Both the position numbers and the translations under genes were made by a program. From NCBI GenBank assembly GCA_021776095.1, contig JAJFGO010000121.1:1-63249 (forward strand): DNA of 63,249 bases, given 5' to 3'. The stretch is from Kiloniellaceae bacterium. GTDB taxonomy: Bacteria; Pseudomonadota; Alphaproteobacteria; Kiloniellales; J153. Shown here in pieces: positions 33,973 through 43,010 of this stretch. Position 1 is the stretch's first letter. Every line of letters begins with the position of its first letter. Below the pieces are notes generated by a model. The model worked only from the letters and a program-made list of their open reading frames with translations. It ran no database searches and had not been told where the DNA came from.

Positions 33973-33992
33973 GGCGCGGTAGTTTGTTTCGC

Positions 33993-34088
33993 CACAGAGA
34001 CACAGAGACACAGAGACACAGAGACACAGAGACACAGAGACACAGAGACACAGAGACACAGAGACACAGAGACACAGAGGCACAGAGG
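33993..34088 (+). repeat. 12 x 8-bp microsatellite (CACAGAGA)
   Basis: Ten perfect CACAGAGA units (33993-34072) and two CACAGAGG units (to 34088) lie after the SDR gene. A partial inverted match occurs about 80 nt on (around 34160-34180, GTGTCTCTGTGCCTCTGTG), so the region could form a large hairpin. Repeats like this often mark dispersed repetitive elements and are prone to length change. Confidence 0.9.
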
Positions 34089-34230
34089 GGGGGACCTTGC
34101 CATCGATCGCCGGGTCACGCGCGGCGACGGCATTGAATTATTCTTCCCTTTGCTCCGTGTCTCTGTGCCTCTGTGGTTCGTTCGATCGACGCGCACGGCC
34201 CCGCCGGTCTTGAGACCTTAGACAGCCTCC

Positions 34231-35130
34231 ATGGAAAACCGTTTGATCCTGGGCTTCGCGCTCGCCGCCTTCGGCACTCTCATTTTGCCGATCGGCGACG
34301 CCTTGGCTAAGTATTTGGGAACGCTGGATTATCACGTCTTTCACGTGGTCTGGGGCCGTTGGGCTTCGCACTTGGTCATCCTGACGCCGGTCTTGCTCCT
34401 TCGGCACGGCCCTAAAGCCTGGATCCCGGAACGCGCCGGCCTGCACAGCCTGCGCGCCCTGGTCATGGTGAGCGCCACCGCCCTCTATTTCTTCGCCTTG
34501 CGCACCTTGCCCTTGGCCGATGCGGCGGCGATTCTGTTTTGCGCGCCCCTGATCATCACCGCACTGTCGGGCATGGTCCTCGGCGAGCACGTCGGCCCCC
34601 GGCGCTGGATCGCGGTGGTGGTCGGCCTGGGCGGCATGCTCTTGATCGTGCGCCCCGGCCTGGGCGCCGGCTACGACGAGGACAGCCAATGGGGTGGATT
34701 GCTTGCCTTGCTCGCGACCTTGGCCTTGTCCGGATATTTCTTGCTGACCCGCAAGCTCGCCAGGCGGACGCCGGCCGCGGTCACGTTGTGGTACATGGCG
34801 CTGGTCGCGACCGCGGTCACGACGCCGGCCGCGCTTTGGGTTTGGCATGCGCCGGATTTAGAGGCCGCGCTGATGATGTTCGGCATCGGCGCGGTCATGA
34901 CCCTGGGCCACTTCTTCATCATCGGGGCGCTCGATCATATCGAGGCCTCGGCCATGGCGCCCTTGACCTACCTGGAGATCGTCACCGCCACCGCGATCGG
35001 ATACTTTTGGTTCGGCGATTTTCCGGATGCGCTGACCTGGGCCGGCTGCGCGGTGGTGATCGGCGCCGGCCTTTTCGTGTTCACTCGGGAGCGCGCGGCG
35101 GCCCGGCGCGCCCACGCGCCAGCACCTTGA
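34231..35130 (+). CDS. EamA/DMT-superfamily transporter
   Basis: The 299-residue protein has about ten transmembrane helices in two EamA halves (GFALAAFGTLILPIGDALAK opening, GHFFIIGALDHIEASAMAPL in the second half). Such proteins export metabolites or amino acids. Its 3' end overlaps the converging AbrB-type gene by 50 nt. Confidence 0.88.
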   Translation: MENRLILGFALAAFGTLILPIGDALAKYLGTLDYHVFHVVWGRWASHLVILTPVLLLRHGPKAWIPERAGLHSLRALVMVSATALYFFALRTLPLADAAAILFCAPLIITALSGMVLGEHVGPRRWIAVVVGLGGMLLIVRPGLGAGYDEDSQWGGLLALLATLALSGYFLLTRKLARRTPAAVTLWYMALVATAVTTPAALWVWHAPDLEAALMMFGIGAVMTLGHFFIIGALDHIEASAMAPLTYLEIVTATAIGYFWFGDFPDALTWAGCAVVIGAGLFVFTRERAAARRAHAPAP

Positions 35131-36124
35131 AGGTCAGCGGCGCCAGCACCACGATCAGGAAAATGCGCACGATGTGATGGGTGGCGACGAAGGCGGCGTC
35201 GGCGCCGATGGCCAGGGCGATCAGGCTCATCTCCGCCAGACCGCCCGGCGCGTAGGCCAGCATCAAGGCGGCGGTGGGCAAGTCGACCGCGCTGTGCAGG
35301 ACCGCCGCGAAGGCGATATTGACCGCGAGCAGGATTGCCGTGGCGCCCAGGGCCGCGCCGACCGCGCGGGTGACCAGGCGGAGCGTGACCCCGGCGAAGC
35401 GGCAGCCGATGGCGGCGCCGACCACCACCTGCGCCGCCGCCACCAGCTCGAAGGGTGGGCGCGCCTGGGACCACCCGGCCAAGTGGACGATGGCGCTGAG
35501 GATCATGGGGCCGACCACGGCGGCGGCCGGCATGCGGATTGCTTTGGCGCCGAAGAACCCGACCACGCCGCAGGCCGCCAGCACGCCCAGGTCCGATAGA
35601 GGTACTTGACCCAAAGGCAAGCCGGCCGTCGGCTTGGCCGCCGGGTCGTAGCCGAGGAAGAACTGAAACCCGAAGGGCAGGATCAGAACCACCAGGAGCA
35701 GGCGCGCGGATTGCGAGAGTGAGATGATCCGCGCGTCACCGCCCATTTCGGTGCCGACCACGATCATTTCCGACAGGCCGCCCGGCATGGCGGCGAAATA
35801 CGAGGTGACCCGGTCGTAGCCGCAGACCCGGTGGAAATAGAGCCAGGCGGTGCCGCCGGCGGTGACGGCATAAAGGGCCAAGCCGGCCAGGCTGAGCGAC
35901 CACTGCGCCATCTGGCTCAAGATTTCGGGGGTGAAGCCGCTGCCCAGCATGACTCCCAGAACCGCGACCATGACGCTGCGCACCTTCATGGACATGGCCA
36001 GCGGCAGGCGGCCGGCGGCGCCCAGGGTGGTCGCCAGCATGGCGCCGATCATCCAGGGCAGGGGCAGGTTGGCCAGGCTGGCCGCCCAGCCGCCGCCGGC
36101 GCCAAGCGCCAGGGCCAGGGCCAT
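35081..36124 (-). CDS. AbrB-family membrane transporter-like protein
   Basis: The ~347-residue protein has the two-repeat AbrB/AimB-type membrane architecture, with duplicated motifs PGGLSEMIVVGTEMGGDARI and PGGLAEMSLIALAIGADAAF. The family is poorly characterised. An ATG at 36124 lies right at the first membrane helix; a longer N-terminus would need a rare CTG or an overlap into ArgE. It follows ArgE on the same strand. Confidence 0.8.
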   Translation of the reverse strand: MALALALGAGGGWAASLANLPLPWMIGAMLATTLGAAGRLPLAMSMKVRSVMVAVLGVMLGSGFTPEILSQMAQWSLSLAGLALYAVTAGGTAWLYFHRVCGYDRVTSYFAAMPGGLSEMIVVGTEMGGDARIISLSQSARLLLVVLILPFGFQFFLGYDPAAKPTAGLPLGQVPLSDLGVLAACGVVGFFGAKAIRMPAAAVVGPMILSAIVHLAGWSQARPPFELVAAAQVVVGAAIGCRFAGVTLRLVTRAVGAALGATAILLAVNIAFAAVLHSAVDLPTAALMLAYAPGGLAEMSLIALAIGADAAFVATHHIVRIFLIVVLAPLTFKVLARGRAGPPRAPE

Positions 36125-36201
36125 GCGGTCGAGCCGCGGCGCCAGCGCGGCAGGTGGGGCGGACTCGGCGCTGCGAATCTCGATCTTGGGTTCGGGCCCG
36201 C

Positions 36202-37377
36202 TCAGGGTTCGCCCACCCGTTCGAGCAAGCGGTCCATGAAGCGCACGCAGAGCGCGACCTGATCCAGGGCGACGAACTCGTCCGGCTTGTGCGCCTGCTC
36301 GATGGAACCGGGGCCGCAAATCACGGCGGGAATGCCGCGGTCGTTGAACAAGCCGGCCTCGGTGCCGAAGGCGACCTTGCCGGTGGCGTTGGCGCCGGCC
36401 AGCGCCTTGACCAGGGTGACGATGTCGGAGTCGTTGGCGATATCGAGGCCGGGGAAGCTCGACATGGTTTCCCAGGTGAAACCGGTGCCCGGGGCGATGG
36501 CCCGCATGGCCGGTTCCAGCTCATCGCACGCGTAGCCCTGAACCTCGGCCAGCAGAGCGTGCGGGTCGTCCTCGGGCAGGCAGCGGAACTCGAACTCGAA
36601 ACTGCAGTCGGCCGGCACGATGTTGAGCGCGGTGCCGCCCTGAATGGTGCCCACGTGGACCGTGGTGTGGGGGATGTCGTAGTCCTGGTCGAACGGCCCC
36701 TCGGCCGTCTTGCGCGCCGCCATGTCGGCCAGGCGGGCGACCGCGCGCGCCGCCGCCTGAACCGCGTTGACCGCCTTGGGCGCGAGGGACGAATGGGCCT
36801 CGAAGCCCTTCACATGGGCGCGGCACGACAGCTTTCCCTTGTGCCCGGTGATGACCTTCATGTCGGTCGGCTCGCCGACGATGCAGCCTATGGGTTTAAC
36901 CGGCTGCGCGGTCAGGAAATCGAGCATGCGCGGCACGCCCTTGCAGCCGACCTCCTCGTCGTAGGACAGGCAATAGTGGATCGGCGTCTTGAGGCCGCGT
37001 TCCAGAAAGCGCGGCGCGTAGGCCAGGGCGATGGCGATGAAGCTCTTCATGTCGCAAGTGCCCCGGCCATAGAGCCGGCCGTCGCGCTCGCTCACCTCGA
37101 AGGGGTCGCCGGTCCAATCCTGGCCGTCGACCGGCACCACGTCGGTATGACCCGACAGCGCGATGCCGCCCCGGTCGCTGGGCCCCAGGGTGGCGTAAAG
37201 GTTCGCCTTGCCGCCCTCGTCGTCGAAGCTCAGGTGCGAGTCGACCCCCAGGCCCTTGAGGTAATCGCGCACGTCGTGAATCAGATCCAGGTTGGAATTG
37301 CGGCTGGTGGTGTCGAAGGCGATCAGGCGCGCGATCATGGCACGCACATCCTCGCTGACGATGGCGGTCTCGCTCAC
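36202..37377 (-). CDS. argE: Acetylornithine deacetylase (ArgE/DapE-type M20 peptidase)
   Basis: The 391-residue protein shows the M20 metal motifs SGHTDVVPVDGQ (first His-Asp), GRGTCDMKSFIA, SYDEEVGCKG (catalytic Glu pair) and GTEAGLFNDRGIP. It removes the acetyl group from acetylornithine or a related N-acyl amino acid. The GTG start at 37377 follows a perfect GAGGAG site. ArgE is the best fit; DapE or a general acyl-amino-acid deacetylase cannot be excluded. Confidence 0.87.
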   Translation of the reverse strand: MSETAIVSEDVRAMIARLIAFDTTSRNSNLDLIHDVRDYLKGLGVDSHLSFDDEGGKANLYATLGPSDRGGIALSGHTDVVPVDGQDWTGDPFEVSERDGRLYGRGTCDMKSFIAIALAYAPRFLERGLKTPIHYCLSYDEEVGCKGVPRMLDFLTAQPVKPIGCIVGEPTDMKVITGHKGKLSCRAHVKGFEAHSSLAPKAVNAVQAAARAVARLADMAARKTAEGPFDQDYDIPHTTVHVGTIQGGTALNIVPADCSFEFEFRCLPEDDPHALLAEVQGYACDELEPAMRAIAPGTGFTWETMSSFPGLDIANDSDIVTLVKALAGANATGKVAFGTEAGLFNDRGIPAVICGPGSIEQAHKPDEFVALDQVALCVRFMDRLLERVGEP

Positions 37378-37910
37378 CGGTTTCTCCTCATGATGGGATT
37401 CGGCCCGGACGGGCCCCTTGCTGGGGCCCAAGCATGGCAGAGCCGCCGGGGTCTTGCCAATCCCCCGATCCACCCCGCTCTACCGAACAGGAGGTTTTCC
37501 GGCCCTTTCGGCTTCCCTGTTATTCCCTGCGGAACAGGGAATTTACAGGGGCGGGGTGGAACGGCCCAGTTGAAGCGCCCATGCGCCCGAGCCTAGGAAC
37601 ATGCACCGGCCCGCGCAAGGATAGGACTGTGGAAAGCGCGCGACCCGCAACGGCGCGCGAAATCACATAGACGCCAAGACGCCGGACGCCGCCACCAGCG
37701 CCCGCCGGGAGACGGAAGGTCCCGTGAAGCGGGAGGGTCAGGGCGAAGTGGCCCCAATTTTCGGGCGGGGTTTTTGCGCCGATCCCACGTTGGTCCGGAT
37801 AAGGCCGCAAAGCGGACGTGGCAGCGACGAAGTCGGAAAGGCCGCTTTTGACCCGGTTCAGACCTCAAACTTATGAACCGGTGACGAAGCAATAGTGGTT
37901 CAATCGTGCC
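37378..37910. other. Intergenic region with two inverted repeats
   Basis: Between argE and the hemerythrin gene there is no convincing ORF. TTCCCTG and CAGGGAA flank position ~37525, and CCGGTTCA (37853-37860) pairs with TGAACCGG (37874-37881). The second could be an operator or a weak terminator. The short frames here look like chance. Confidence 0.4.
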
Positions 37911-38339
37911 CTAGGTTCGTTTCTCGCTCGTGATCATCAAGCTCATTTTCTTGTCGCTTGTGAGGATGTGGTCGACGATCCACTGGCGAAGTATGTCCTC
38001 TATTGCTTTCTGATCCTCAAGGTTTGGGTTCCTGTCAAATTTGGTCATGCGTTCCGTGTATTCGTCGAGAAGGTGATCGTGTTCTGACTTGTGTTGCGCG
38101 TAGTGAGCGTACTTGTGGGAAACCATGACGTTTTCCTCAAGTGCAAAGTGACTTTGTATGCGGGAGTAGATGGTCCCGAGCGTGACCTTGGCCCGACCCA
38201 TGTCAACATGTTCGCGCAGTTCTCGGTACAGCTTGTTGATGTCTTCGATTAGGCACCGGTGCTCGTAGTCGAGTTCCTCGATGCCGATCAGGAAATCATC
38301 TGACCAGATGATACTCTGATCCACCGCCGATCCCGTCAT
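37911..38339 (-). CDS. Bacteriohemerythrin
   Basis: The 142-residue protein is a four-helix hemerythrin with the diiron ligand set: His in DYEHRCL, His and Glu in HFALEE, the HxxxH-type motif in QHKSEHDHLLDE, and H/D in WIVDHILTSDKKM. It binds oxygen reversibly at a non-haem diiron site. It stands alone with its own promoter region upstream. It may buffer oxygen for oxygen-sensitive enzymes. Confidence 0.93.
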   Translation of the reverse strand: MTGSAVDQSIIWSDDFLIGIEELDYEHRCLIEDINKLYRELREHVDMGRAKVTLGTIYSRIQSHFALEENVMVSHKYAHYAQHKSEHDHLLDEYTERMTKFDRNPNLEDQKAIEDILRQWIVDHILTSDKKMSLMITSEKRT

Positions 38340-38671
38340 ATCTCCAATCCCTTACCCGCCCATCCCAACATCCGCGCTCGTTGCTGTGGCTTCCTCGTCA
38401 ACATAGTTCGAGCGATACTGCCACTTCCGGGCAACAATATCTCCCTTTAATGCCGTCCCGAGCGAGCCGAGAGCCGATCCAGAAGGGGGGTGAAAAGCAG
38501 AAGTTCGAGCGTTTTCGACCGCTTTGCCCCAGCAAGCAGACTCACTATGGGCCGGCGCTAAACGGAGAGAAATGACCCGGAACAGTCATGCTGCTGGCCA
38601 TCGCTAGGGTGGTATTGTCGGAGGACCACGGCGTACTCTTCACCACAAAAAAGCAAATTGGAGAATATGGG
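38340..38671. other. Intergenic region before the AT-rich gene
   Basis: About 330 nt with no clear gene or signal beyond the ribosome site GGAG just before 38672. Base composition shifts here from GC-rich to AT-rich, marking the edge of the acquired gene. Confidence 0.4.
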
Positions 38672-39163
38672 ATGGATTATACCGACTCACTTTGGGACGA
38701 TGGCGAATGGGTAAGTTGGGACAGCATAAACGAACAAATTCAATATAAAGAATGGCGTGTAAAGTATCCAAACGCTGATATTTCATTGGTTCCAATTTTT
38801 GAGCAATTAATTTCGGCCGCTGAAGCTTACTACAACACTACGGGCAATCATTTGCAAATTTATGGAGATATTGGTGAAATATACGGCGCGATCACTCATG
38901 GCATTAAACTTCACAAAAATTATGCGCAAGGATCAGATGGGCGCTTGGGGAATGATTTTATCGAAGTGAAGACGATAACGCCGTTCAAGAAGAGCGACAG
39001 CATCTCCATCAAACGTTCAGGGAACTTCAACAAACTTTTTGTTGTGAGAATTAACCAGGATTTTGAGCTAAATGGGCATTTGATCAATCGTGCCGATCTG
39101 CCAATGAGGAAAGGGAACAATCTTCGCCTAAAATGGCGCGATGTAATCAGCGAAAAGCGCTAA
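38672..39163 (+). CDS. AT-rich PD-(D/E)xK nuclease-like protein (DUF6998-like)
   Basis: The 163-residue protein starts at an ATG with GGAG 8 nt upstream. The C-terminal half reads GDIGEIYGAITHGIKLHKNY, then GNDFIEVKTITPF, matching the E...D...ExK core of restriction-endonuclease-like folds. Its codons are clearly AT-rich compared with neighbours, a sign of transfer. No methyltransferase or restriction partner lies beside it. It may be a stray defence gene. The frame could begin at 38588 but without a ribosome site. Confidence 0.65.
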   Translation: MDYTDSLWDDGEWVSWDSINEQIQYKEWRVKYPNADISLVPIFEQLISAAEAYYNTTGNHLQIYGDIGEIYGAITHGIKLHKNYAQGSDGRLGNDFIEVKTITPFKKSDSISIKRSGNFNKLFVVRINQDFELNGHLINRADLPMRKGNNLRLKWRDVISEKR

Positions 39164-39393
39164 GCTTCTCGCAATGGCTCAGTGACCGCTTCTGGCACTT
39201 TCCAGCCATCTGCGCGCACGTATCGGCACGTCCGGAACGCCCCCGCAAACCGGACGTTTAGACTGAAATGGCCGCTTTAGCCCCGACTCCGGACGTGATC
39301 GGGGCTAGTCCCTGACGGCAGGAAATGACCCATACCGGCAATCAAGCTTGATACACTAATCACTTATAGCCCAACGAAACGACCGCTTCAGAG

Positions 39394-40215
39394 CTACCTG
39401 GTTGCCGCCGGCTTTTTCCCCGTGACAACCCAGGTCGTCGCCGTATAGGAACGTGGTCCGTCTTCGTCTCCATCCAGATAAGCTCGACGCACCGCATCTT
39501 TGATCTTCTGGCGAATGTCCGAGGTCACAGACCGCAAGTATGCCGGGATAGGGCCGTCGTCGCCATCGAACGGCGCCCAGTAGTTGTCGAAAAAGGCAAA
39601 ATCGGTGCGAAAGGTAATGTCCCCGGCGCGCAGATCTTCTAGCCCAGCTTCCTCCCATGCCCGGGCCAATTCGCCCGGCCGGGTCAGCGGCCGTGTGAAG
39701 GTGCGCTTTCGCAATTCATCCGCGGAAGGATCAATCATCGCCGCAGTATCGAGAAAGAAACGATTGAACGTCAGCCCGCCTCGCGCGTCCCAAACCGCGG
39801 CTGACAGACGACCGCCAGGTTTCGTCACCCGGACCAATTCACTCACCGCGAGGCCGCTATTGGGTACAAAGTGCAAGACGAGTTGAGAATAGACTTGGTC
39901 GAACGAGTTATCCGCGAAGGAGATTGCGGTCAGATCGCCGGTTTCAAAGGTGGCCCTGGGGTTCTTTGTTGAGGCAGCGGCATGCGCCACATAGGCAGGA
40001 GAGACATCAATACCGACAATCTGCAATTTTTCCGATCGCCGAACTAGTTCGGCGCTGAGTGCGCCGGTACCGCAACCCGCGTCAAGAACCCTTCCGGCAT
40101 CCACCAGGCCAGCGAAATCGAGAAACCGACCGGCAAGGAGACGGCTCCATCGGCCCATCTGCAATTCGTAACCGTCACCGCTCGTAGCCGAGAAGGTGGA
40201 TGAAGGCTGGGCCAT
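39394..40215 (-). CDS. Class I SAM-dependent methyltransferase
   Basis: The 273-residue protein has a Rossmann methyltransferase core: motif I VLDAGCGTGALSAEL, acidic motif IVGIDVSPAYV, DLTAISFADNSFD and post-motif KPGGRLSAAVWD. The layout is UbiE/Cyclopropane-like small-molecule methyltransferase. Target unknown. Monocistronic. Confidence 0.85.
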   Translation of the reverse strand: MAQPSSTFSATSGDGYELQMGRWSRLLAGRFLDFAGLVDAGRVLDAGCGTGALSAELVRRSEKLQIVGIDVSPAYVAHAAASTKNPRATFETGDLTAISFADNSFDQVYSQLVLHFVPNSGLAVSELVRVTKPGGRLSAAVWDARGGLTFNRFFLDTAAMIDPSADELRKRTFTRPLTRPGELARAWEEAGLEDLRAGDITFRTDFAFFDNYWAPFDGDDGPIPAYLRSVTSDIRQKIKDAVRRAYLDGDEDGPRSYTATTWVVTGKKPAATR

Positions 40216-40728
40216 GCGATTTTCTCCGAATTGGCCAAGATACCCTACCGCTGATCAATTGCGATCATAGAGTGACAGGGTCTCCGATAAAAAGGCAGCG
40301 CCTTTCTCAGGGGACGCAATCCTCGCCCTGGCGGCGGCTGAAGGCCAAGTCCGCAGTTGGCTATATATTGCCGTCCAGCATAGCAGTCCGGCACGTCCGG
40401 AATGCCCCTGAGTTCAGACATCCCAGCGCCATAGTCCGCTCTTGGGCGATTCCGTTTGCTTCACCCCAGGTTCCGCCGTCCGAGGGCAGGTGCCGGGACG
40501 GCCAGCCCAAACGATGGCGTCCGCGTGCCTCAGCCTAGTGCGGGCACTTTCCAACGCAAGGTAAGAGGTGTGGAAGGTTTGCGGAGTTTGGCGGTCGGGC
40601 GACACCGCCCGGTGTACGACTTTCGTGCGACTTTCGTGCGCCTCGTGTGCGCCTTTGCGTCCGCGCCTGACCGACTCGTCGATGTCGAATTCCGGTCGCT
40701 ATCGATCCTGGGGCTTAACTTAAGGCCT
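40216..40728. other. 513-nt intergenic region
   Basis: No supported gene. An 11-bp tandem duplication (CGACTTTCGTG at 40617-40627 and 40628-40638) and a small hairpin CGGGCG-ACAC-CGCCCG near 40597 are the only patterns. Confidence 0.4.
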
Positions 40729-41607
40729 TCAAGGATTTTGCAGCGACTGCAGGAACAGCGAGAGCAACTCCGACTGGGACGAAATGCCCAACTTCGCATA
40801 GGCGTTCTTGCGGTGCGTCTTGACCGTGCCCAGCGAAATCCCAAGGTTGAAACAAATCGAATTGGAGGAATGGCCGCGCAGGATGTACTGCACGACCTCG
40901 CATTCGCGCTCTGTCAGACTCGATTTGCCGAAGGCGGCGAAGGCATCGTCGACCCTGCTGTCCGGCGGCGATGCCTTCGCGCCGGTGGTGCCGTGATCGG
41001 CCCAGACTCTTTTCCACAGCGGCCGTAGAACCGGCAAGGTCATCGACAGGCGATTGAGTTCGTCGTCGCCGAAGCTGCGCCGGCGGCGCGACCGGTAGAT
41101 GGAAAGCTCGATCGCAACCTCGGGTTCCAGCACGATGACGATATCGATCTCCTCCAATCCTTTGGGCCAATCCTCTGTGATATAGCCGATCTCCTCGGCA
41201 TCCCCGGGCATGATGCGGTGGGTCCCGTAATATTCGCTCTCGAAAAAGGCGTCGGGCGCCAGGTCGCGGATCCGGTAGACTCCGTCCGTGATCCCCCGCT
41301 GGACGGCCTGGTAGAGCGGATTGAGAACGTAGGTATTCTCGATGTAGGCGGCGATGCCTTTTTTGGCGCCGGCAAATTCGAAATTGTCGTAAAGGTGGAG
41401 CGGCCGCGAGCGCCCGCGGTACGCGAAGACCGTCGCCCACTCGAAGGGCACGACGTGGACCAGCGCTTCGACCAGGCGCCGCGGCAGGCTCTCGGCCTGG
41501 GGATCCTCGATCAGGGCCCCCAGCCGCCGGTACCATTCGGCATCGTTCGGTCCGCCCGAGGCGTTGCCGTCCGTCACGACCGATGCCCTGCCTCCGCCTG
41601 TCGTCAC
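40729..41607 (-). CDS. LuxR-type transcription regulator
   Basis: The 292-residue protein has an N-terminal ligand-binding-like region (VVPFEWATVFAYRGRSRP) and a C-terminal LuxR helix-turn-helix (LTERECEVVQYILRGHSSNS, GISLGTVKTHRKNAYAKLGI). The GTG start at 41607 is preceded by GAGAGG. It diverges from the aminotransferase/ABC transporter operon with a ~110-nt shared promoter and probably regulates it. Confidence 0.88.
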   Translation of the reverse strand: MTTGGGRASVVTDGNASGGPNDAEWYRRLGALIEDPQAESLPRRLVEALVHVVPFEWATVFAYRGRSRPLHLYDNFEFAGAKKGIAAYIENTYVLNPLYQAVQRGITDGVYRIRDLAPDAFFESEYYGTHRIMPGDAEEIGYITEDWPKGLEEIDIVIVLEPEVAIELSIYRSRRRRSFGDDELNRLSMTLPVLRPLWKRVWADHGTTGAKASPPDSRVDDAFAAFGKSSLTERECEVVQYILRGHSSNSICFNLGISLGTVKTHRKNAYAKLGISSQSELLSLFLQSLQNP

Positions 41608-41718
41608 GCCCGATCCTCTCTCATACCCTGGGGGTATGTCCCTATTCAGGCCGTCAGCTTACCCTAAGCGCAAAAATAGGGGAATAATCGCCCTCTAAAC
41701 GACAGGGAGGCACAAGAA

Positions 41719-42954
41719 ATGACCGCCGATACGACTCTCGACGTCGAATTCTGCCGTCGCCACTTTCCGGCCCTGGATACCGGATGGGTGTTCCTGGAGA
41801 ACGCGGGTGGAACCCTGGTGCCGACCCAGGTGATCGAACGCCTCAATCGGTATGCGTCTCAGTATCAGGTCCAACCGGGCGAAGGATATGAAGCCTCGGA
41901 TATGGGCGCCCGGCGCATCGCGGAGGGCAAGGCGGCGCTGGCTCAATTGATCAACGCCGATGGTGACGAAATCGTCATCGGACCGTCAACGACGAGCAAC
42001 GTCTATGTCCTATCCCATGCCCTGAGGCCGTTGATCCAGCCCGGCGACGAGATCGTCGTCACCAACCAGGATCACGAGGCCAACAACGGCGCGTGGCGAA
42101 ACCTCAAAGCGAGCGGAGTCATTGTCCGGGAATGGTGCATGAGCCCGGATACGGACGATCTCGAGATCGAGGATCTGGAAGCCCTGCTCTCGGAACGCAC
42201 CAAGCTTGTCTGTTTCACCCACTGCTCCAATATCGTCGGCCTGATTCACGACGTGAAGGCGATTGCGCGGAAGGTCCACGACGTGGGCGGACTGGTCTGC
42301 GTCGATGGAGTTGCCATGACCCCGCACCGCCGGGTCGACGTTAAGGACCTGGATGTCGATTTTTACCTCTACAGCCCTTACAAGGTCTTCGGTCCGCACA
42401 TGGGGGTCCTCTACGGCAAACGTGACCTCTTGGCCTTGCTGGCGAACCAGAGTCACTATTTCCTGGCCGGAGACGACGCCCAGCGCCGGCTCTGCCCCGG
42501 AGGTTACAACTTTGAGCTGACGGCCGCCGCCGGCGGCATCGGCGAATACTTCGACGCGGTGCACGCCCACCATTTCCCCGGCACCAACATCGAGACATCG
42601 GAACGGCTGAACCAAGTGTACGAACTGTTCGCCGGCCACGAACGGAGTCTCTCGGATCGAATTGAGACGTTTCTGCGGTCCAAGCCGGCGATCCGGTTGG
42701 TTGGAGAAGGGGCGAAGGGGCGCGAGCGTGTGGGCGTATTTTCGTTTCTCATCGACGGACGCGATTCGGCCGAGATCCCGGAAAAACTGAGAGCCGGAAA
42801 AATTGGCCTCTACGCGGATGACTTTTACGCCGCGCGCTGTATCGACGCCCTCGGCGTGCGGGCTCAACACGGCGTCGTGAGGGCGTCTCTGGTCCACTAT
42901 AACTCGGCCAAGGATGTCGAGCGGTTTATCGAGCAGTTGGACCCCATAATCTGA
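41719..42954 (+). CDS. Class V aminotransferase / cysteine-desulfurase-like protein
   Basis: The 411-residue PLP enzyme has the class V pattern: ENAGGTLVPTQVIER, CFTHCSNIVGLIHDVKAIA, VDGVAMTPHR and the PLP lysine loop FYLYSPYKVFGPHMG. It is close to the CsdA/isopenicillin-epimerase-like group. GGGAGG precedes the start. First gene of an operon with an amino acid uptake system and a phosphatase; likely breaks down an imported amino compound. Confidence 0.88.
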   Translation: MTADTTLDVEFCRRHFPALDTGWVFLENAGGTLVPTQVIERLNRYASQYQVQPGEGYEASDMGARRIAEGKAALAQLINADGDEIVIGPSTTSNVYVLSHALRPLIQPGDEIVVTNQDHEANNGAWRNLKASGVIVREWCMSPDTDDLEIEDLEALLSERTKLVCFTHCSNIVGLIHDVKAIARKVHDVGGLVCVDGVAMTPHRRVDVKDLDVDFYLYSPYKVFGPHMGVLYGKRDLLALLANQSHYFLAGDDAQRRLCPGGYNFELTAAAGGIGEYFDAVHAHHFPGTNIETSERLNQVYELFAGHERSLSDRIETFLRSKPAIRLVGEGAKGRERVGVFSFLIDGRDSAEIPEKLRAGKIGLYADDFYAARCIDALGVRAQHGVVRASLVHYNSAKDVERFIEQLDPII

Positions 42955-42971
42955 AGCTCAGCCAAACGCAC

Positions 42972-42991
42972 ACCGGGGGTTAGACCCCGGT
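42972..42991 (+). promoter_or_regulatory. Intercistronic hairpin before the binding-protein gene
   Basis: ACCGGGG (42972-42978) and CCCCGGT (42985-42991) form a 7-bp stem with a 6-nt loop, 7 nt before the AGGAGGT ribosome site. Such hairpins commonly boost expression of the binding protein by limiting decay or by partial termination. Confidence 0.5.
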
Positions 42992-43010
42992 CAAAACAGG
43001 AGGTAGCACA

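Noticed and set aside
33993-34088. CRISPR array
   Set aside because: The repeat is an 8-bp tandem microsatellite without spacers or cas genes.
36154-37596. A 480-residue plus-strand ORF opposite argE
   Set aside because: It mirrors the GC-rich codon positions of argE and has no recognisable motifs.
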